This document shows, in pieces, positions 44,017-54,583 of a stretch of DNA of 64,000 nucleotides. This DNA comes from Typhlomys cinereus (lineage: Eukaryota > Chordata > Mammalia > Rodentia > Platacanthomyidae). Within the stretch, counting starts at the first letter, position 1, and every line of letters starts with the position of its first letter. The notes under the pieces are model-generated. The model was not told the origin of the DNA and ran no database searches. It worked only from the letters and a program-made list of their open reading frames with translations. A program made the position numbers and the translations under genes. Where the stretch lies: assembly GCA_023101885.1 (NCBI GenBank), contig JALPQD010000005.1, forward strand, positions 2,003,020 to 2,067,019. Direction: 5' to 3'.

Positions 44017-44240
44017 TGGTGGTGGGGATAGCTTAGTTAGTAGAGTGCTTGCCTCACATGTACAAAGTCTTGCATAAAACTGGATGACAAAAAAAGAAAA
44101 AAGAAGAAAAAAAAAAAAAAACCCTGTAACTCTAGCACTAGGGAAACAGAGGCAGGAAAATCAAAAGCGCAAGGTCATCCTGTGCTATACAGAGGGTTCA
44201 AAAGCTATGCCAGGCTATGTGAGACCCTGTGCTCCCACCT
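44017..44240 (+). mobile_element. B4-type SINE (ID + B1)
   Basis: ID head tggtggtggggatagcttagttagtagagtgcttgcctcacatg, an A-rich linker (44090-44120), then B1 body accctgtaactctagcactagggaaacagaggcagg ... caaggtcatcctgtgctat ... gtgagaccctgtg. Confidence 0.82.
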
Positions 44241-44249
44241 ATTTTCTTT

Positions 44250-44794
44250 TTTTTTTTTAATACCTGTTTTGATTTAGGGAAAAACTTGAGTTTTGTCTTA
44301 TGCAACCAAAGAACTCTAAATACATCAGTTCTGCCTGCATATTTACTAAAAAGAGAGCAATAGATGACGGAAGAGATGCTAAACTTGAACCAATAGTAAA
44401 ATAATTGGACACATTATGAGGTAGCAAGAACCTATTCATGTACAGTGTTGGGATAATATCAGGAATAAGCCTAGAACCAAGTGGCTCCTGCTAGTCTAGG
44501 TGGTCTATCTGCTACTAGGTTCCAGTCACATCAGACTAATCTTCCCATCAAATTAAGATGGTCTATCTGACTGTCCCCCATGGAACTCAGGGGTCCATCT
44601 TCTGCTGACCTTAGTTAGGCCCATGATCATGGCAGGTCCTTATTAGAACTAACCATAAGCACAATTGCTTAAGTATTCTGAGTATTAACCAAATTACAAA
44701 TAAAACTGCTTGCAAGAAGTGTTAAATTACTGAACCACAGGTATCCAGATAAAGAAAGGGGAGATTTTCAGCCCCACAGAAGTAGGTGTTAATT
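44250..44794. other. Unique DNA, nothing recognised
   Basis: About 545 bases without supported gene or named repeat. Confidence 0.45.
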
Positions 44795-44965
44795 TAACTC
44801 TGCTGTTTACTGATCCTGTGAGTTCTCTGAGCACCAGATTGTTCATCGGTGAAGAGGGACTAATACTATATCAGTCTAAAGCTTCTATGAGAATTAAATG
44901 AAGTAACTATGGAAAGTATATGGTACACTGCTGCACTTGTATGTTAATAGGAAGTTATTGATGTA
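44795..44965 (+). mobile_element. MIR SINE fragment
   Basis: actctgctgtttactgatcctgtgagttctctgagcaccagattgttcatcggtgaagagggactaatac ... gagaattaaatgaagtaac follows the MIR core order. Confidence 0.7.
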
Positions 44966-45027
44966 AAGATGATATTTTGACAGTATTCTCGTGCTATCCA
45001 ATGGAGTACAGCAGGGAAAATAGTCAA

Positions 45028-45087
45028 CTCCTCCTCTTCCTCTTCCTCTTCCTCCTTCTCCTCCTCCTCTTCTTCTTCCTCCTTTTT
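45028..45087. repeat. (CTC/CTT)n polypyrimidine tract
   Basis: About 60 bases of cct and ctt units on the plus strand. Confidence 0.92.
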
Positions 45088-46096
45088 CCTTCAGGAGCAT
45101 GAATGGCCAATAGGACAAGACTCATATGGCAGTTCATTTGGGAGATTTCTGTGTTCTTATGAGCTCAAATATCTGTAGTGCTTAGCTTCACGGTACTAGA
45201 GATAATCAATCAATGATCCTAGCTTGTTTTTGATTTGTCTCTTTCCATTTGCAATGTAAAATGGGAGTGTATTTTACAACTGTCTTTGACACCTACTTAG
45301 GATTGCTAATTTTCTGTCTCTTTATTCTAGAAGTATAATTCTGCCTCTGTTCTGATTTCTTTTCCTTTACAAATTTAAAGTTTTAATTTTTTTTTTTTTT
45401 TTACATTTTGCAAAGGCAGAAAGCTTGTCTCGCTATAGCTGAAGGAAAAGGAAATTATTGCTCTTTCCCAAACTCACAACTGGAGGAAAAACAGAACAAC
45501 TGAGAAGATGTTATTACCTGCTTGCTCCTTATGACTGAGGCCTCTTAGACATTTCTGCTCTCACCAATACCCTTTTCTCTTTTTGATCAAGTGTTTAATT
45601 TCCATGAAATATTTTTGAAAATTCAACTATTACCAAGATTTTCATATTACCCTAGCTCTTTAATCTAACACATCCATTATTTTATAAAGAGTGTTTCTGT
45701 TCATTTAAGTAAATAGCTTAAATATTTGATCTTTTCATGCCTATTACTACTAAAACAAGAACTAATCCAGAAGTTTATTTTTGCAAATAATTACCTTGCA
45801 AAAATCAGAAGAAATCAGAACTTACAAAAATTAATCTCAAATAATTTTTAGTTATATACACTAATAGAGATTACTGAAAGCAGATTAATACCCAAACTCA
45901 ATTTCAGTCATTTTTTTACTTTATTCTTTAAAAAATAAAAGATGCTTAACCTTCAGTTTTTCTTATAGTCCCTTAAAACTTCCTAATTTTTGGAAAGCAA
46001 AGTCTATTCATAAAAAGATGGTCAAGACAGTTTTAAAGGCTGAAGCCACAGCAGCAGAACTGTGCTTGAGGTACCCATCAGAACTCTGTACTTGTC

Positions 46097-46099
<3 letters not shown>
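45088..46099. other. AT-rich unique DNA, nothing recognised
   Basis: About 1 kb with no repeat or gene that I can support. Confidence 0.5.

Positions 46100-46143
<44 letters not shown>
46100..46143. repeat. (TG)n microsatellite
   Basis: About 44 bases of uninterrupted tg. Confidence 0.97.
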
Positions 46144-46145
<2 letters not shown>

Positions 46146-46149
46146 TGTA

Positions 46150-47169
46150 AACATCTCTGCGCCAAATAACCATAAAATAAAATAGCAAGGGCACAAAAAG
46201 AAAAAAAAAAAAGATGGTCAAGATAATACTAAAATCAAGTAGCAAGAAATATAGTCATTAATATCTAATATTAGCAATGCTATTATTTTTAAAATCATAA
46301 AAATAGTGATAATGAATCAATCTAGTATGTCTTTTGTCAGACTTTTCTGTAGTCTTTTACTTATCCCAACCTCACCATAAACTTTGGCTGTCTGTCAACT
46401 CTGAGTTAGATGTCAGTGTGGTAATGAATTTGGCCTGACCCGAAGGGAAGGTGTAGCCTGACTCTTGGCTTCTTTGGGGTACTCTGTCATAAAGAGATGT
46501 TGTTCAGGGTAGAGACTGCCCACATGTGACCATGGGTCCTGGGTATCATTAGAAGTGAGACTTGAATTCAGAGGCATTGTCATCAATGAATCATGTCAGC
46601 GTAAGAACGTTACATGTTGAAGCCCAGGTGAGCATCCCTGGTTGTCAACACTCCACACACACCGTCTCGTGTTGATCCATCTAGAAGAAACAACAGACTG
46701 TGCATATCTGACACCTCACATCGAGCCCTATGCATCTCTTTTTTGACGGAGCTTTTTAAACAGATTTTTCTCCTGTAATTAAACCATAATCATAAGAATA
46801 ATGGTTTCCTGAGAGTTCTAAATCTTTATAGTGAATTATAGCATCTGAGGTTGGTTTGGGGAAATTCTAAACATGGAGTTGCTGAGTTGCCCGAACTGAG
46901 TAACAGAAGTTCATTTGCTGTTCCCCACCTACGCCCTGTCACTACCCCCACCACAGTATCAACACATTGTGCTTTTTATCATTGGGTTTGAAGATAAATC
47001 TGCAACTCCCTGTGGAAGCGCCTTCTAGAATAGCAGCATTCAGCAGGCTGAGATCAAGGTTACTGGACCACATAGCAAGAGTGTCTCAAAAAAAGAATAC
47101 TTAATTCTGTAATGGCAAAAAAAGAAAGGTCAAGGTAGAAAAAGACTTACAGCGTACAGTTGTCTCGCT
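46150..47169. other. Unique DNA, nothing recognised
   Basis: About 1 kb without a supported gene or named repeat. Confidence 0.5.
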
Positions 47170-47310
47170 AATAAGTATTAACATGAAACTGAGGTTCTGA
47201 AGGATTCAGCTGCCCAAAGCCACACACACAAAAGAACTGGGAGACATTAGAACCCAGGCTTTGGAGCGCCAGAGTCTAAGCTACAAACCAGTGCATCTTT
47301 AACCACTGCA
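47170..47310 (-). mobile_element. MIR SINE fragment
   Basis: catgaaactgaggttctgaaggattcagctgcccaaagccacac ... gaacccaggctttggagcgccagagtc follows MIR read in reverse, including the accession point of the tRNA-related end (ttaaccactgc). Confidence 0.72.
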
Positions 47311-47359
47311 TTCAACATTTGTCAAACACGTGGGAAAAGTCTCACAAAGCTCCTGTTTA

Positions 47360-47361
47360 AA

Positions 47362-47408
<47 letters not shown>
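47360..47408. repeat. Compound (CT)n(CA)n microsatellite
   Basis: A CT run passes directly into a CA run, about 48 bases together. Confidence 0.95.
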
Positions 47409-47412
<4 letters not shown>

Positions 47413-47714
47413 AAGACATTCATTATTCTTAGTTCTCCTCCTCCCCTCTTCTTCCTCCTCACTCTCCTTTCCCTCCTCTGCCTCTGGTTTTGTCCGGCAA
47501 GGCTGATGGGAACAACAGAGCCAGAGTACAGAGAAGGTGGGAGTGAATGGAGACGGTTCAACGGGAGAATCCCCCAAACCTATGCAAGCTAGATTTCACA
47601 TTCCCACTCAGTCGCTGTGACTCTGCGTCCTTGCCAACCCACGCTACTGCCGTTTTATTTCAGCAGTGAGCAGTGTCTCACTGGTGCTTTTTATTTCCTC
47701 GTTTGTGTTTTCTT
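47409..47714. other. Unique DNA, nothing recognised
   Basis: About 300 bases; no supported feature. Confidence 0.45.
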
Positions 47715-47940
47715 GCTCTCTTCCATAGTGCGGAGGACTGAACCCCAGAACCTCATGCAGCCAGGCCAGCAGTCTACACTTGAGTGACAGCCCAGTCTCC
47801 TATGTTTTTGTGTTTGTTCTTTTTGAGACAGGGCTTCACTCTGTAGCCCAAGTTGGTCCTGTAACTTATTCTGTAGCCCAGGCAGGCTTTGAACTGTGGA
47901 AATCTTCCTACATTAGGCTACCAAGCGCAGACATGGGTTG
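47715..47940 (-). mobile_element. B1 + ID composite SINE, minus strand, with the rodent B1 duplication visible
   Basis: On the plus strand: reverse ID (gcggaggactgaaccccagaacctcatgc) then reverse B1 (ttttgagacagggcttcactctgtagcccaagttggtcctgtaacttattctgtagcccaggcaggctttgaac). The two ctgtagccca segments reflect the internal duplication diagnostic of rodent B1. Confidence 0.85.
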
Positions 47941-47954
47941 CCATATCTGAGATT

Positions 47955-48425
47955 TTTATTATTTTTTTTATAAATAGGTTTGCTGCAATCTAGTTTACAC
48001 ATGATAAAAATTCACCACTCCAAATATGAATTGCAATGATTTTTACTAAAAATAGAGACTCATGTAAGCCACATGCAAATTAGTTTGCTGGTTTTCATTT
48101 TTGAGTTGTTGGCACTGCTGATAGGCAGAAGATATGGTGGTGTTTTGTAAATGGCTCCTTGTCTTTCTTTTTTTCTTCAGTGTTGGAGACTGAAGGCATG
48201 TGGCTGTTGTATCCCATGACAATGGTCTGTCATGGATTCATTGAGATTTTCTATGTACAACTTGGTGTGATCCCTGAGAGAAGATGGTTTTGCCTATTCC
48301 TTCCTAACATGACTGCATTTGTTTACTTATTTGCCTTACAGAAAAGTGATAATAAACATCCTTGCCTTGTTCTTGAGTGTAGAAGGCAAGTATTTAGTCT
48401 GTCATTAAAGTTTCACGTAACATTA
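47955..48425 (-). mobile_element. Old L1 (L1M-type) fragments, minus strand
   Basis: 47960-48090 (tttacacatgataaaaattcaccactccaaatatgaattgcaatgatttttac) resembles L1M non-coding sequence. 48225-48425 (gagattttctatgtacaactt ... aataaacatccttgccttgttcttgagtgtagaagg) is the reverse of the L1 reverse-transcriptase region. The 91-codon plus-strand frame at 48159-48434 is therefore antisense L1, not a gene. Confidence 0.6.
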
Positions 48426-48434
48426 ACTGAATGA

Positions 48435-49427
48435 GATTGTTTTTCAAGAATTCTCAAAGGCAAAGAAAATAAAACTGTACATCTTAGTGACGGCCCTTCA
48501 CTTTTCTAATTGATTTAGATTAATACCAAGTGCAATGTTGAATCCAATTTCTTTTTTTAAGTTGCAAAACATCAGAGGCGAGATATAGTCACACATATAT
48601 ACATGACTGACAGAAAGAATAGGGAAAGGTGTGGGTGGTTCTCAGGAGGGTCTCAGCCCAGCTGATTTAATCAGTGAGAGAGGGTATGGAAGGCACAGAC
48701 AGGAAGTGGTAAAAATCAGAACAATGCCCCGTGGCATCCCATTAGCACACCACGGACCCTTATCTCAGGATGAGGAAAAAGTGCTAGCTAGCTTCCTCTG
48801 AGGCTGGGAAAGAGAGGTTCCCCGGCTGGCCTTATGTGTGTGGAAAATGCTGTCCACAGGACTGAGACAGGATGTAGACATGCATTAAGGGAGGGCAAAT
48901 CCCTTCAGCATGAAAGCAGAGCTTGAAATATTACATTAGTCAAGTGTACCAGCTGCCCTACCCATTAAATATTCATGCTAAAATCCCTGTCAATCAACAG
49001 GAACAACCTTGTCCTGCTCAGACCTACAAAAGAGCAGCTGTGTAGGTTACTCGGTGAGTTATAAGGTGGCCTTTTACTGCCTACCAAAAAAAAAAAAATG
49101 AGCCTAAGTGGTCGAAGGTCTAACCTCTCTCTAACAGGGTGACTGAAGTTCTCAGAGCTCTGTGTGAATCAGCTGTGAGTCTGGTTAAACTGAAGATTTC
49201 TGGGTTCCCACTACTCCCCCATTCTGATCAATAGGTGAGGGTGAGTGTATGGGCATTTGGTGGCAGTGACGTACATTGCTTGCAGCCCTTTTCTTGAGGA
49301 ACACCAGGATGAGAAAGAGCCCAGTCCTCTGAGACAGCCTGTTTGCTTAGCCTTGGGAGTCTAACCTGGAAGGACTTAGACTTTTCACCTAAGAAATGCT
49401 GTGAATTGTAACATCTATCTTCTTCTT
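48435..49427. other. Unique DNA with possible conserved non-coding element
   Basis: No repeat or gene supported over about 1 kb. Near 48960-49020, attaaatattcatgctaaaat is followed by ctgtcaatca, the complement of the PBX/MEIS-type TGATTGACAG. Confidence 0.45.
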
Positions 49428-49825
49428 TCTTTTCCTCCTCCTCCTCCTCCTCCTCCTCCTCCGCTCTCCTCCTCCTCCTCCTCCTCCTCTTCCTCCTCCT
49501 CCTCCTCCTCCTCCTCCTTCTTCTTCTTAGTCTTATTCTTCTTCCTCCTCCTCCTCCTTCTTCTTCTTCCTCCTCTTCCTCCTCCTCCTTCCTCTTCTTC
49601 CTCCTCTTCCTCTTCTTCTTTCTCCTCCTCCTCCTCCTTCTTCCTCTTCTTCCTCCTCTTCCTCTTTCTCTTCCTCTTCCTCCCCCTCCTCCTCCTTCCT
49701 CTTCCTCCTCTTCCTCCTCCCCCTCCTCCTTCTCCTTCTTCTTCTTCTTCCTCTTATTCCTCCTCTTCCTCTTTCTTTTCCTCTTCCTCCTCCTTTCTTC
49801 TTCTTTTTATCTTACTGCTTTTATT

Positions 49826-49858
<33 letters not shown>
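49428..49858. repeat. ~380-bp (TCC/TTC)n polypyrimidine tract followed by (GA)n
   Basis: Plus strand is almost entirely C and T from 49428 to about 49810. A (GA)n run at about 49828-49858 follows after a short gap. It yields a 183-codon serine/leucine-rich open frame that is clearly low-complexity. Confidence 0.95.
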
Positions 49859-49861
<3 letters not shown>

Positions 49862-49997
49862 CACACGTGGAGGTCAGAGGTTAACTTCGTGGAGTTGGTT
49901 CTCTCCTTCCTCTATGCGAGTTCCAGGGATCAAACTCAGTCATCAGGGTTGACAGCAAGCACCGTTATCTGCTGAGCCATCTGTCGCCCGGCCCCAT
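49859..49997 (-). mobile_element. B3-type SINE, minus strand
   Basis: cacgtggaggtcagaggttaacttcgtggagttggttctctccttcctctatgcgagttccagggatcaaactcag ... caagcaccgttatctgctgagccatctgtcgcccggcccc is the rodent B3 sequence read in reverse. Its 3' tail is the adjoining (GA)n. Confidence 0.82.
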
Positions 49998-50134
49998 GGT
50001 ATCTGCCTCCTTAGAGATTTGCCGAGACCTCAATGGGAGAATGTGACTACGGTACTCACGTGAAGCACTGAAAAGCAAAGACCACTGGTGTCACCTGGGA
50101 TTAAAGGAGGGACAAATTATCCAACACATGATGA

Positions 50135-50187
50135 CTTTTTGTTTTGTTTTGTTTTTGTCCCAGGCTGACCTTAACTAGATAGATAGG

Positions 50188-50246
<59 letters not shown>

Positions 50247-50425
50247 TAGATAGTAGATAGTAGATAGATAGATAGATAGTAGATAGTAAATAGATAGAGA
50301 AAGAGAGAGAGATAGTAGATAGATAGATGGTAGATAGATAACTGAGGATGATCTTGAACTTCCAGCTTCCTGCCTTCACTCCCAAGTGCTGAGATTATAG
50401 ACATGCACCACCACACTCAGCTTAC
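50135..50425 (-). mobile_element. B1 SINE (minus) split by a (TAGA)n expansion
   Basis: tttttgtcccaggctgacctt (50154-50173) and gaggatgatcttgaacttccagcttcctgcc ... aagtgctgagattatagacatgcaccaccacactc (50343-50420) are two parts of one reverse B1. Between them is a tagatagata array (about 50176-50340) with interruptions. Confidence 0.8.
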
Positions 50426-50429
50426 AAAC

Positions 50430-51727
50430 CCAGGGCTTCCTATGAAATTATCTGACACATAACGTCTGAGCTTGCATGTTCAGAAACCTTAGTCCTTGTC
50501 CTTCCACACACCCAGTAAACTGGTCTTAGCCAGAAGTTAAATTGTCTTCAGAGGAAACTGCACTTCCCGTGGAGAGGCTGTGGCTTGGCCTGGGGGACAT
50601 GTGGAGTGGTTTATGGTTAGTGGTCAGCGTCCATATAAAGCCCTAGCCACAGGGTTCGGTGTGGCCTGAGTCTTTTGAGCCCTTCGCCTATGTGATAAAG
50701 AGTCTGCAGGGAAAGTTTGGGGCTCAGGAAGGCACACTGACCCAGTTTCCTGTCCTGACCCCCAGCTGGCAAGCAGAGATTGCGCATATGTCATGTCATT
50801 TTTGCTAATTTCAGTTTTCTTTCCTCCAAACTAAGGGTAGATCAGAAATCCATACGTGGACATCGGGACATGTACAAAGCTTCTCTTTGGGCTCCCCCAG
50901 GGGTATGATTTCCACAAAGGCTCCAGGATCACAAGTAAATGTGAGAGAAGGGAAAATGGTTGATGGATTTCTTCAAGGTCTCAGGGTTAACCTGACGCCC
51001 AGGGCTGCCTCCTGTCTGCGGTCTGTTTTGTAGTACTAGGCACTCATTCTCTACCTGCAAAAGCAGCTGGCGGGAGAAAAACAGATTGTGAGTATAAAAG
51101 TAGCCATCAGAAAACACCGTGTCCTGTCCTTATCAGTCAGCCTGGAACACACGGGTGGAAGTCTACTGGAGGGAGTGATAGTTTAGCTTCCAACCGATGG
51201 ATAGTTGTAGCATTTTCAAGAAAAGAAAACTAAAAGTCCTGTGTGCTGGACGTACTGAATGCTCCAGAATGTGTCATTTGGTAAGTTTTCATCATCTCCA
51301 TTGTGGTGGTGTCATCGCCAGCAGGACCCGTGACATCATCCCAGCATGCCACGCGCCTGACATCATCCCAGCATGCCACGCGCCATGCCCTCGTACAGTG
51401 CTTTACGTGTGCCTTGTTCATTCTAGGGTTAAATGAGGATTTTAAAAAATTCCTATGAACTTTTGGCTCACGGCTTGGAGAGACAGAAGTGTGTGATGAC
51501 ATCAAGACCACCGGTGGCTGGAAGGGCCTGAGGGTGACAGGAGAGCTGACCTCGGGGTCAGGTGGCACCTTCCGCATCTGCCCTAATCATCAAAGGCCTT
51601 CACAAGCCACCTGAAGACAGGAAGAGGCAGAAAAACAGAGCAGCAGAAACACTGCCAACATTGCCTCACCAAACACTGTACCTTTTTTTTTTAACCAGAG
51701 AACTTTCTGGAAGACTTAGAAAGACCC
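50430..51727. other. Unique DNA, nothing recognised apart from a tandem duplication
   Basis: About 1.3 kb. No supported gene. The 115-codon minus-strand frame at 51230-51577 runs through the 27-bp duplication at 51331-51384 and has no recognised domain. Confidence 0.45.
51331..51384. repeat. Exact 27-bp tandem duplication with CRE/AP-1-like core
   Basis: Two identical units, 51331-51357 and 51358-51384, each starting tgacatcatcccagcatgcc. TGACATCA is one base from the CRE TGACGTCA. Confidence 0.9.
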
Positions 51728-52045
51728 CGCAGGGCTGGCTCAGTGGTTAAAACTTTTGCCTCAAAAGCAAAAAGACCTGAGCTTGGATCTTCGGATTCCA
51801 TGATAAAATGCTGGGCCAGTATGATAGCCCACCTATAATTCCAGCCCCGGGAGGAAGAGTCTGAGAATCCCCAGAACAAGCCAGTCTTCATGGCACGTTC
51901 TGGGTACAAGTACAGACCCAGGCTCACAACAGTAAGGAGGAAGAGTGATCAAGGATGCTTCCCAATATCATTCTTGGGCTTCTACGGGCACACACACTTG
52001 AGTGCCCTCTTGTGTATCTGCAAACACACACACACACAACACAAG
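51728..52045 (+). mobile_element. B2-superfamily (DIP-like) SINE with a central insertion
   Basis: gcagggctggctcagtggttaaaac (A-box), agcttggatcttcggattcc (B-box region), ataaaatgctgggcc, attccagccccgggaggaagagtc, then extra sequence with caagtacagacccagg, then atcattcttgggcttctacggg and a CA tail. Confidence 0.78.
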
Positions 52046-52049
52046 ACAT

Positions 52050-52494
52050 GAAAGGAGGGAGACTGATTGGGAAGAAGGTTTTCAGAAGAATGAGATGGGA
52101 TGATATGGGATGAAAATGGCTAAAATTCATTATATACATGCACAAGACTCTCAAAGAATAAAAAAGACAAAGTACAAGAGAAAATATTTCAATGAAGGTT
52201 CATCTGAAAATAAAAAAATTAAAACTCACAAGAAAGGTACTGTTATTACTATTACATCAAGGAAGACGCTGATGGAAAGAACTTATTTGAGCTCTAGGCT
52301 GCCTGAAGGAGTTTTCCTGTCAATATCACCTTCATCTACAGCTTGTTTAGAGGTACCAGATAGATGCACAAATAAGTGACTATAGTACTCCAACCCAGGG
52401 TTTTTTTTAAGGCCATTAGAGGTCTTACCAGGCATTAAATTCATTACCACTTAACATACACCATTTTGACTATAATTTATATATATACAAATAC
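52050..52494. other. Unique DNA, nothing recognised
   Basis: About 440 bases; no supported feature. Confidence 0.42.
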
Positions 52495-52628
52495 AAGCTG
52501 AGTAGGTTTAAATCGATGACAGAACACTTACCTCGCATGTGCCAAACCTTGGGAGAAACACAGAGGAGGGAGGAAAGACAGAAGGAGAAACAGAAAGACA
52601 CAGACAGACAGACAGACAGACAGACAGA
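52495..52628 (+). mobile_element. Degraded ID SINE with (AGAC)n tail
   Basis: aagctgagtaggtttaaatcgatgacagaacacttacctcgcatgtgcc resembles an ID head. 52600-52628 is an acag/agac repeat. Confidence 0.55.
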
Positions 52629-52704
52629 GAATGTGTATGAATAGGTGCCCTAAAGGTAAATTTCAGACATTTAAACATTTATCTTTTTTCTTAACTTAAT
52701 GCTT

Positions 52705-52785
52705 TCAGTGGGATTAGGGACTGGACCAGGGCTTCCCGCATACCTGTCAAACATGCTACCGCTGAGCTACATCCCCCAACCTACA
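52705..52785 (-). mobile_element. ID SINE, minus strand
   Basis: Plus strand reads gactggaccagggcttcccgcatacctgtcaaacatgctaccgctgagctacatcccccaacc, the reverse of an ID head. Confidence 0.72.
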
Positions 52786-52972
52786 CATTGACCAACTTCC
52801 GTTTTTAAATTCTCTTTTCCTGTTTCAGATGCATGGAAAGAGGTTACTCCTTCTCTCCCCATTATAAAGCTCAATGCTAACACTGTACTGAAAGACAATA
52901 AGATGAAAGCATAACATAGTTGCTTAAGTCAAAGTTTTTCACAGCGGGAGAACCTTTAGAGGGGGACTCAGA

Positions 52973-53125
52973 GCCAGGTGTGGTGGTACTTACCTGCCAT
53001 CCCCTTACTTAGGAAGTGGAAGCTGAAGGACTGGGAGTACAAGGTCACCCTCTGCCACCGAGTGAGTTTGAGAACGGTCTGGAATACTGGACCCTGTCTT
53101 TGTAATAATAATAAAATAACAATAA
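52973..53125 (+). mobile_element. B1-type SINE with (AAT)n tail
   Basis: agccaggtgtggtggtacttacctgccatccccttac ... aggaagtggaagctgaaggactgggag ... gagaacggtctggaatactggaccctgtct, then aataataataaaataac. Confidence 0.78.
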
Positions 53126-53189
53126 TATATTTTAGAATGGACTCAAAGACCCAGGGAAAACTTTCCATCATGCAGTTTAGATTTGATGC

Positions 53190-53830
53190 AGACTGGGAAG
53201 CCGTGTAAAAGTCGAAAGGGATTCAAAGGACCGGACGTCATGGGAATGGCCCGGAGCCCACCGCCCACCACTGAAAAGGTCTGGCTCAAGCAATCGCATT
53301 GGAATAGCGCGGCCACCCGCAGAGAGTCCTCCCAGCAGAGGCAGCCCGTGGGGTCACCAGGAAAGTATTCAGCGTAGCCATCCTGGGAAGACAGCGGGGA
53401 CTGACAGTAACTCCAGGGCTCCGCGGAGAGGACCAGAGAGTTGTGCGCATGTGCAGGACAGTCTCAGGCGGGGTCGGCTGGCAGTCCCCTTCCGTGGGGA
53501 CCTGGGCTTGAGGGGCTACCTTCGACTCCTAGCGTGCACTGAGAGCGTGCAGAACCATCTTTCCTGAAACTGGAGACCAGCTGGGAAGGAGAGAAGGCGA
53601 AACATACAGACTCCCCCTTACAGGGATGAAGTGGAACCAGTGACCACCAGGACTGGGCTGGCCTTCAGGACCGCGAGGGACAACTCCGCAGGGACCCCTT
53701 TTATAGTGACAGACAGAGAGGAGACTCAGTACTGTCTGTCTGGTGCAGATCTTCTTGGGGGCTGTGTGGGGTCTTTCCCAATGCCCAGAATGACCTACAG
53801 AGTAAGTGATCTGCTGATATTGATCTAAGG
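53190..53830. promoter_or_regulatory. CpG-rich segment, possible promoter or exon
   Basis: CpG steps are frequent by eye (cggacgtc, gcgcggcc, ccgcgg, gtgcgcat, ggcggggtcgg), unlike the rest of the window apart from the L1 5'UTR. TGCGCATGTGCA at about 53436 is one base from the NRF1 consensus. gtaagtgatc at about 53802 could act as a splice donor. No named repeat recognised. Promoter activity is inference. Confidence 0.3.
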
Positions 53831-53844
53831 GTGCGGGTTTGGGT
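53815..53844. repeat. 30-bp block repeated at 61328-61357
   Basis: tgatattgatctaagggtgc plus the next ten bases (gggtttgggt) recur at 61328-61357 with a single change (a to g at the fourteenth position), same orientation. Confidence 0.85.
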
Positions 53845-54175
53845 TTGTTTTCTCCATGAAATAATGAATTATTAAGCAGGAAAGGAGTTGAGCATATTTA
53901 TGTTTATTGTAAACAGAAAACAATAGGACCAGAGACTATGGATACCAGCTGGCAACCCCGACAGCTTCGGGGGAGGGACAAGCTTATTGATTGGCAAGTG
54001 GCCACAGGTGAAAAGTCAGAAGTTAGATTCCTCAGGAAAACAATAAAAAGTCTTACATATTAAGGAGACGATGTTTAAATTTTAGAAGTTTAGACAGAAA
54101 AGGTGCAGGAGAGAGAGGAAAACGTTGGCTTTTTGAGACATTCAAAGAGCAAGTGACTTGCAAATCACATCTTGG

Positions 54176-54583
54176 CCCCCCTTCCCCTCCACTCCGCCGC
54201 CCGGGACGCGCGCGCTCGGTCCAGCCGGGCCTCACCACTGCGACCCAGATAAGCTCGGTCCTCGCCCGCCCCCAGAGCCCCAGGCCGCCCGAGTGGACCC
54301 AGCTCCTCCTACCATCCAGCTGGAGCTGCATGCGCAGGGCCTGGGAGGAGGAGAGGGCACCCCCTCTGCGCCTGGCCCCGCCCTCAGATCACCCAGGTTT
54401 AAATAGCGCCCCACCAACGCCCCATCCTCCCATCCCCTCCACTCCGAGGCCCAGGACAGGCCTCACCTCACTGCAATCTAGGTAAGCTCGGTCCCCGCCC
54501 ACCCCCAGAGCCCCAGGCCAAATAATTCAGTTTAGTGAAAAACTCACAGAAATTAAAAGAAGATCTTAAGAGTTAAAACAACA
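54176..54583 (+). promoter_or_regulatory. L1 5'UTR promoter with one and a partial monomer
   Basis: GC- and CpG-rich. cccctccactccg recurs at 54184 and 54434, and agctcggtcc...cccccagagccccaggcc recurs ending at 54286 and 54519. So there is one unit of about 235-250 bp plus a partial second unit directly before the ORF1 leader. A TATA-like gtttaaatagc lies near 54399. tgcatgcgcagggcc (about 54329) is NRF1-like. Tandem promoter monomers are typical of rodent L1s. Confidence 0.75.

Noticed and set aside
48159..48434. 91-codon frame with a plausible-looking hydrophobic protein
   Set aside because: The sequence is antisense to an old L1 reverse-transcriptase region.
49401..49952. 183-codon plus-strand open frame rich in serine, proline and leucine
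   Set aside because: It is a translation of the CTC/CTT polypyrimidine tract. No domain or complex sequence before the SINE.
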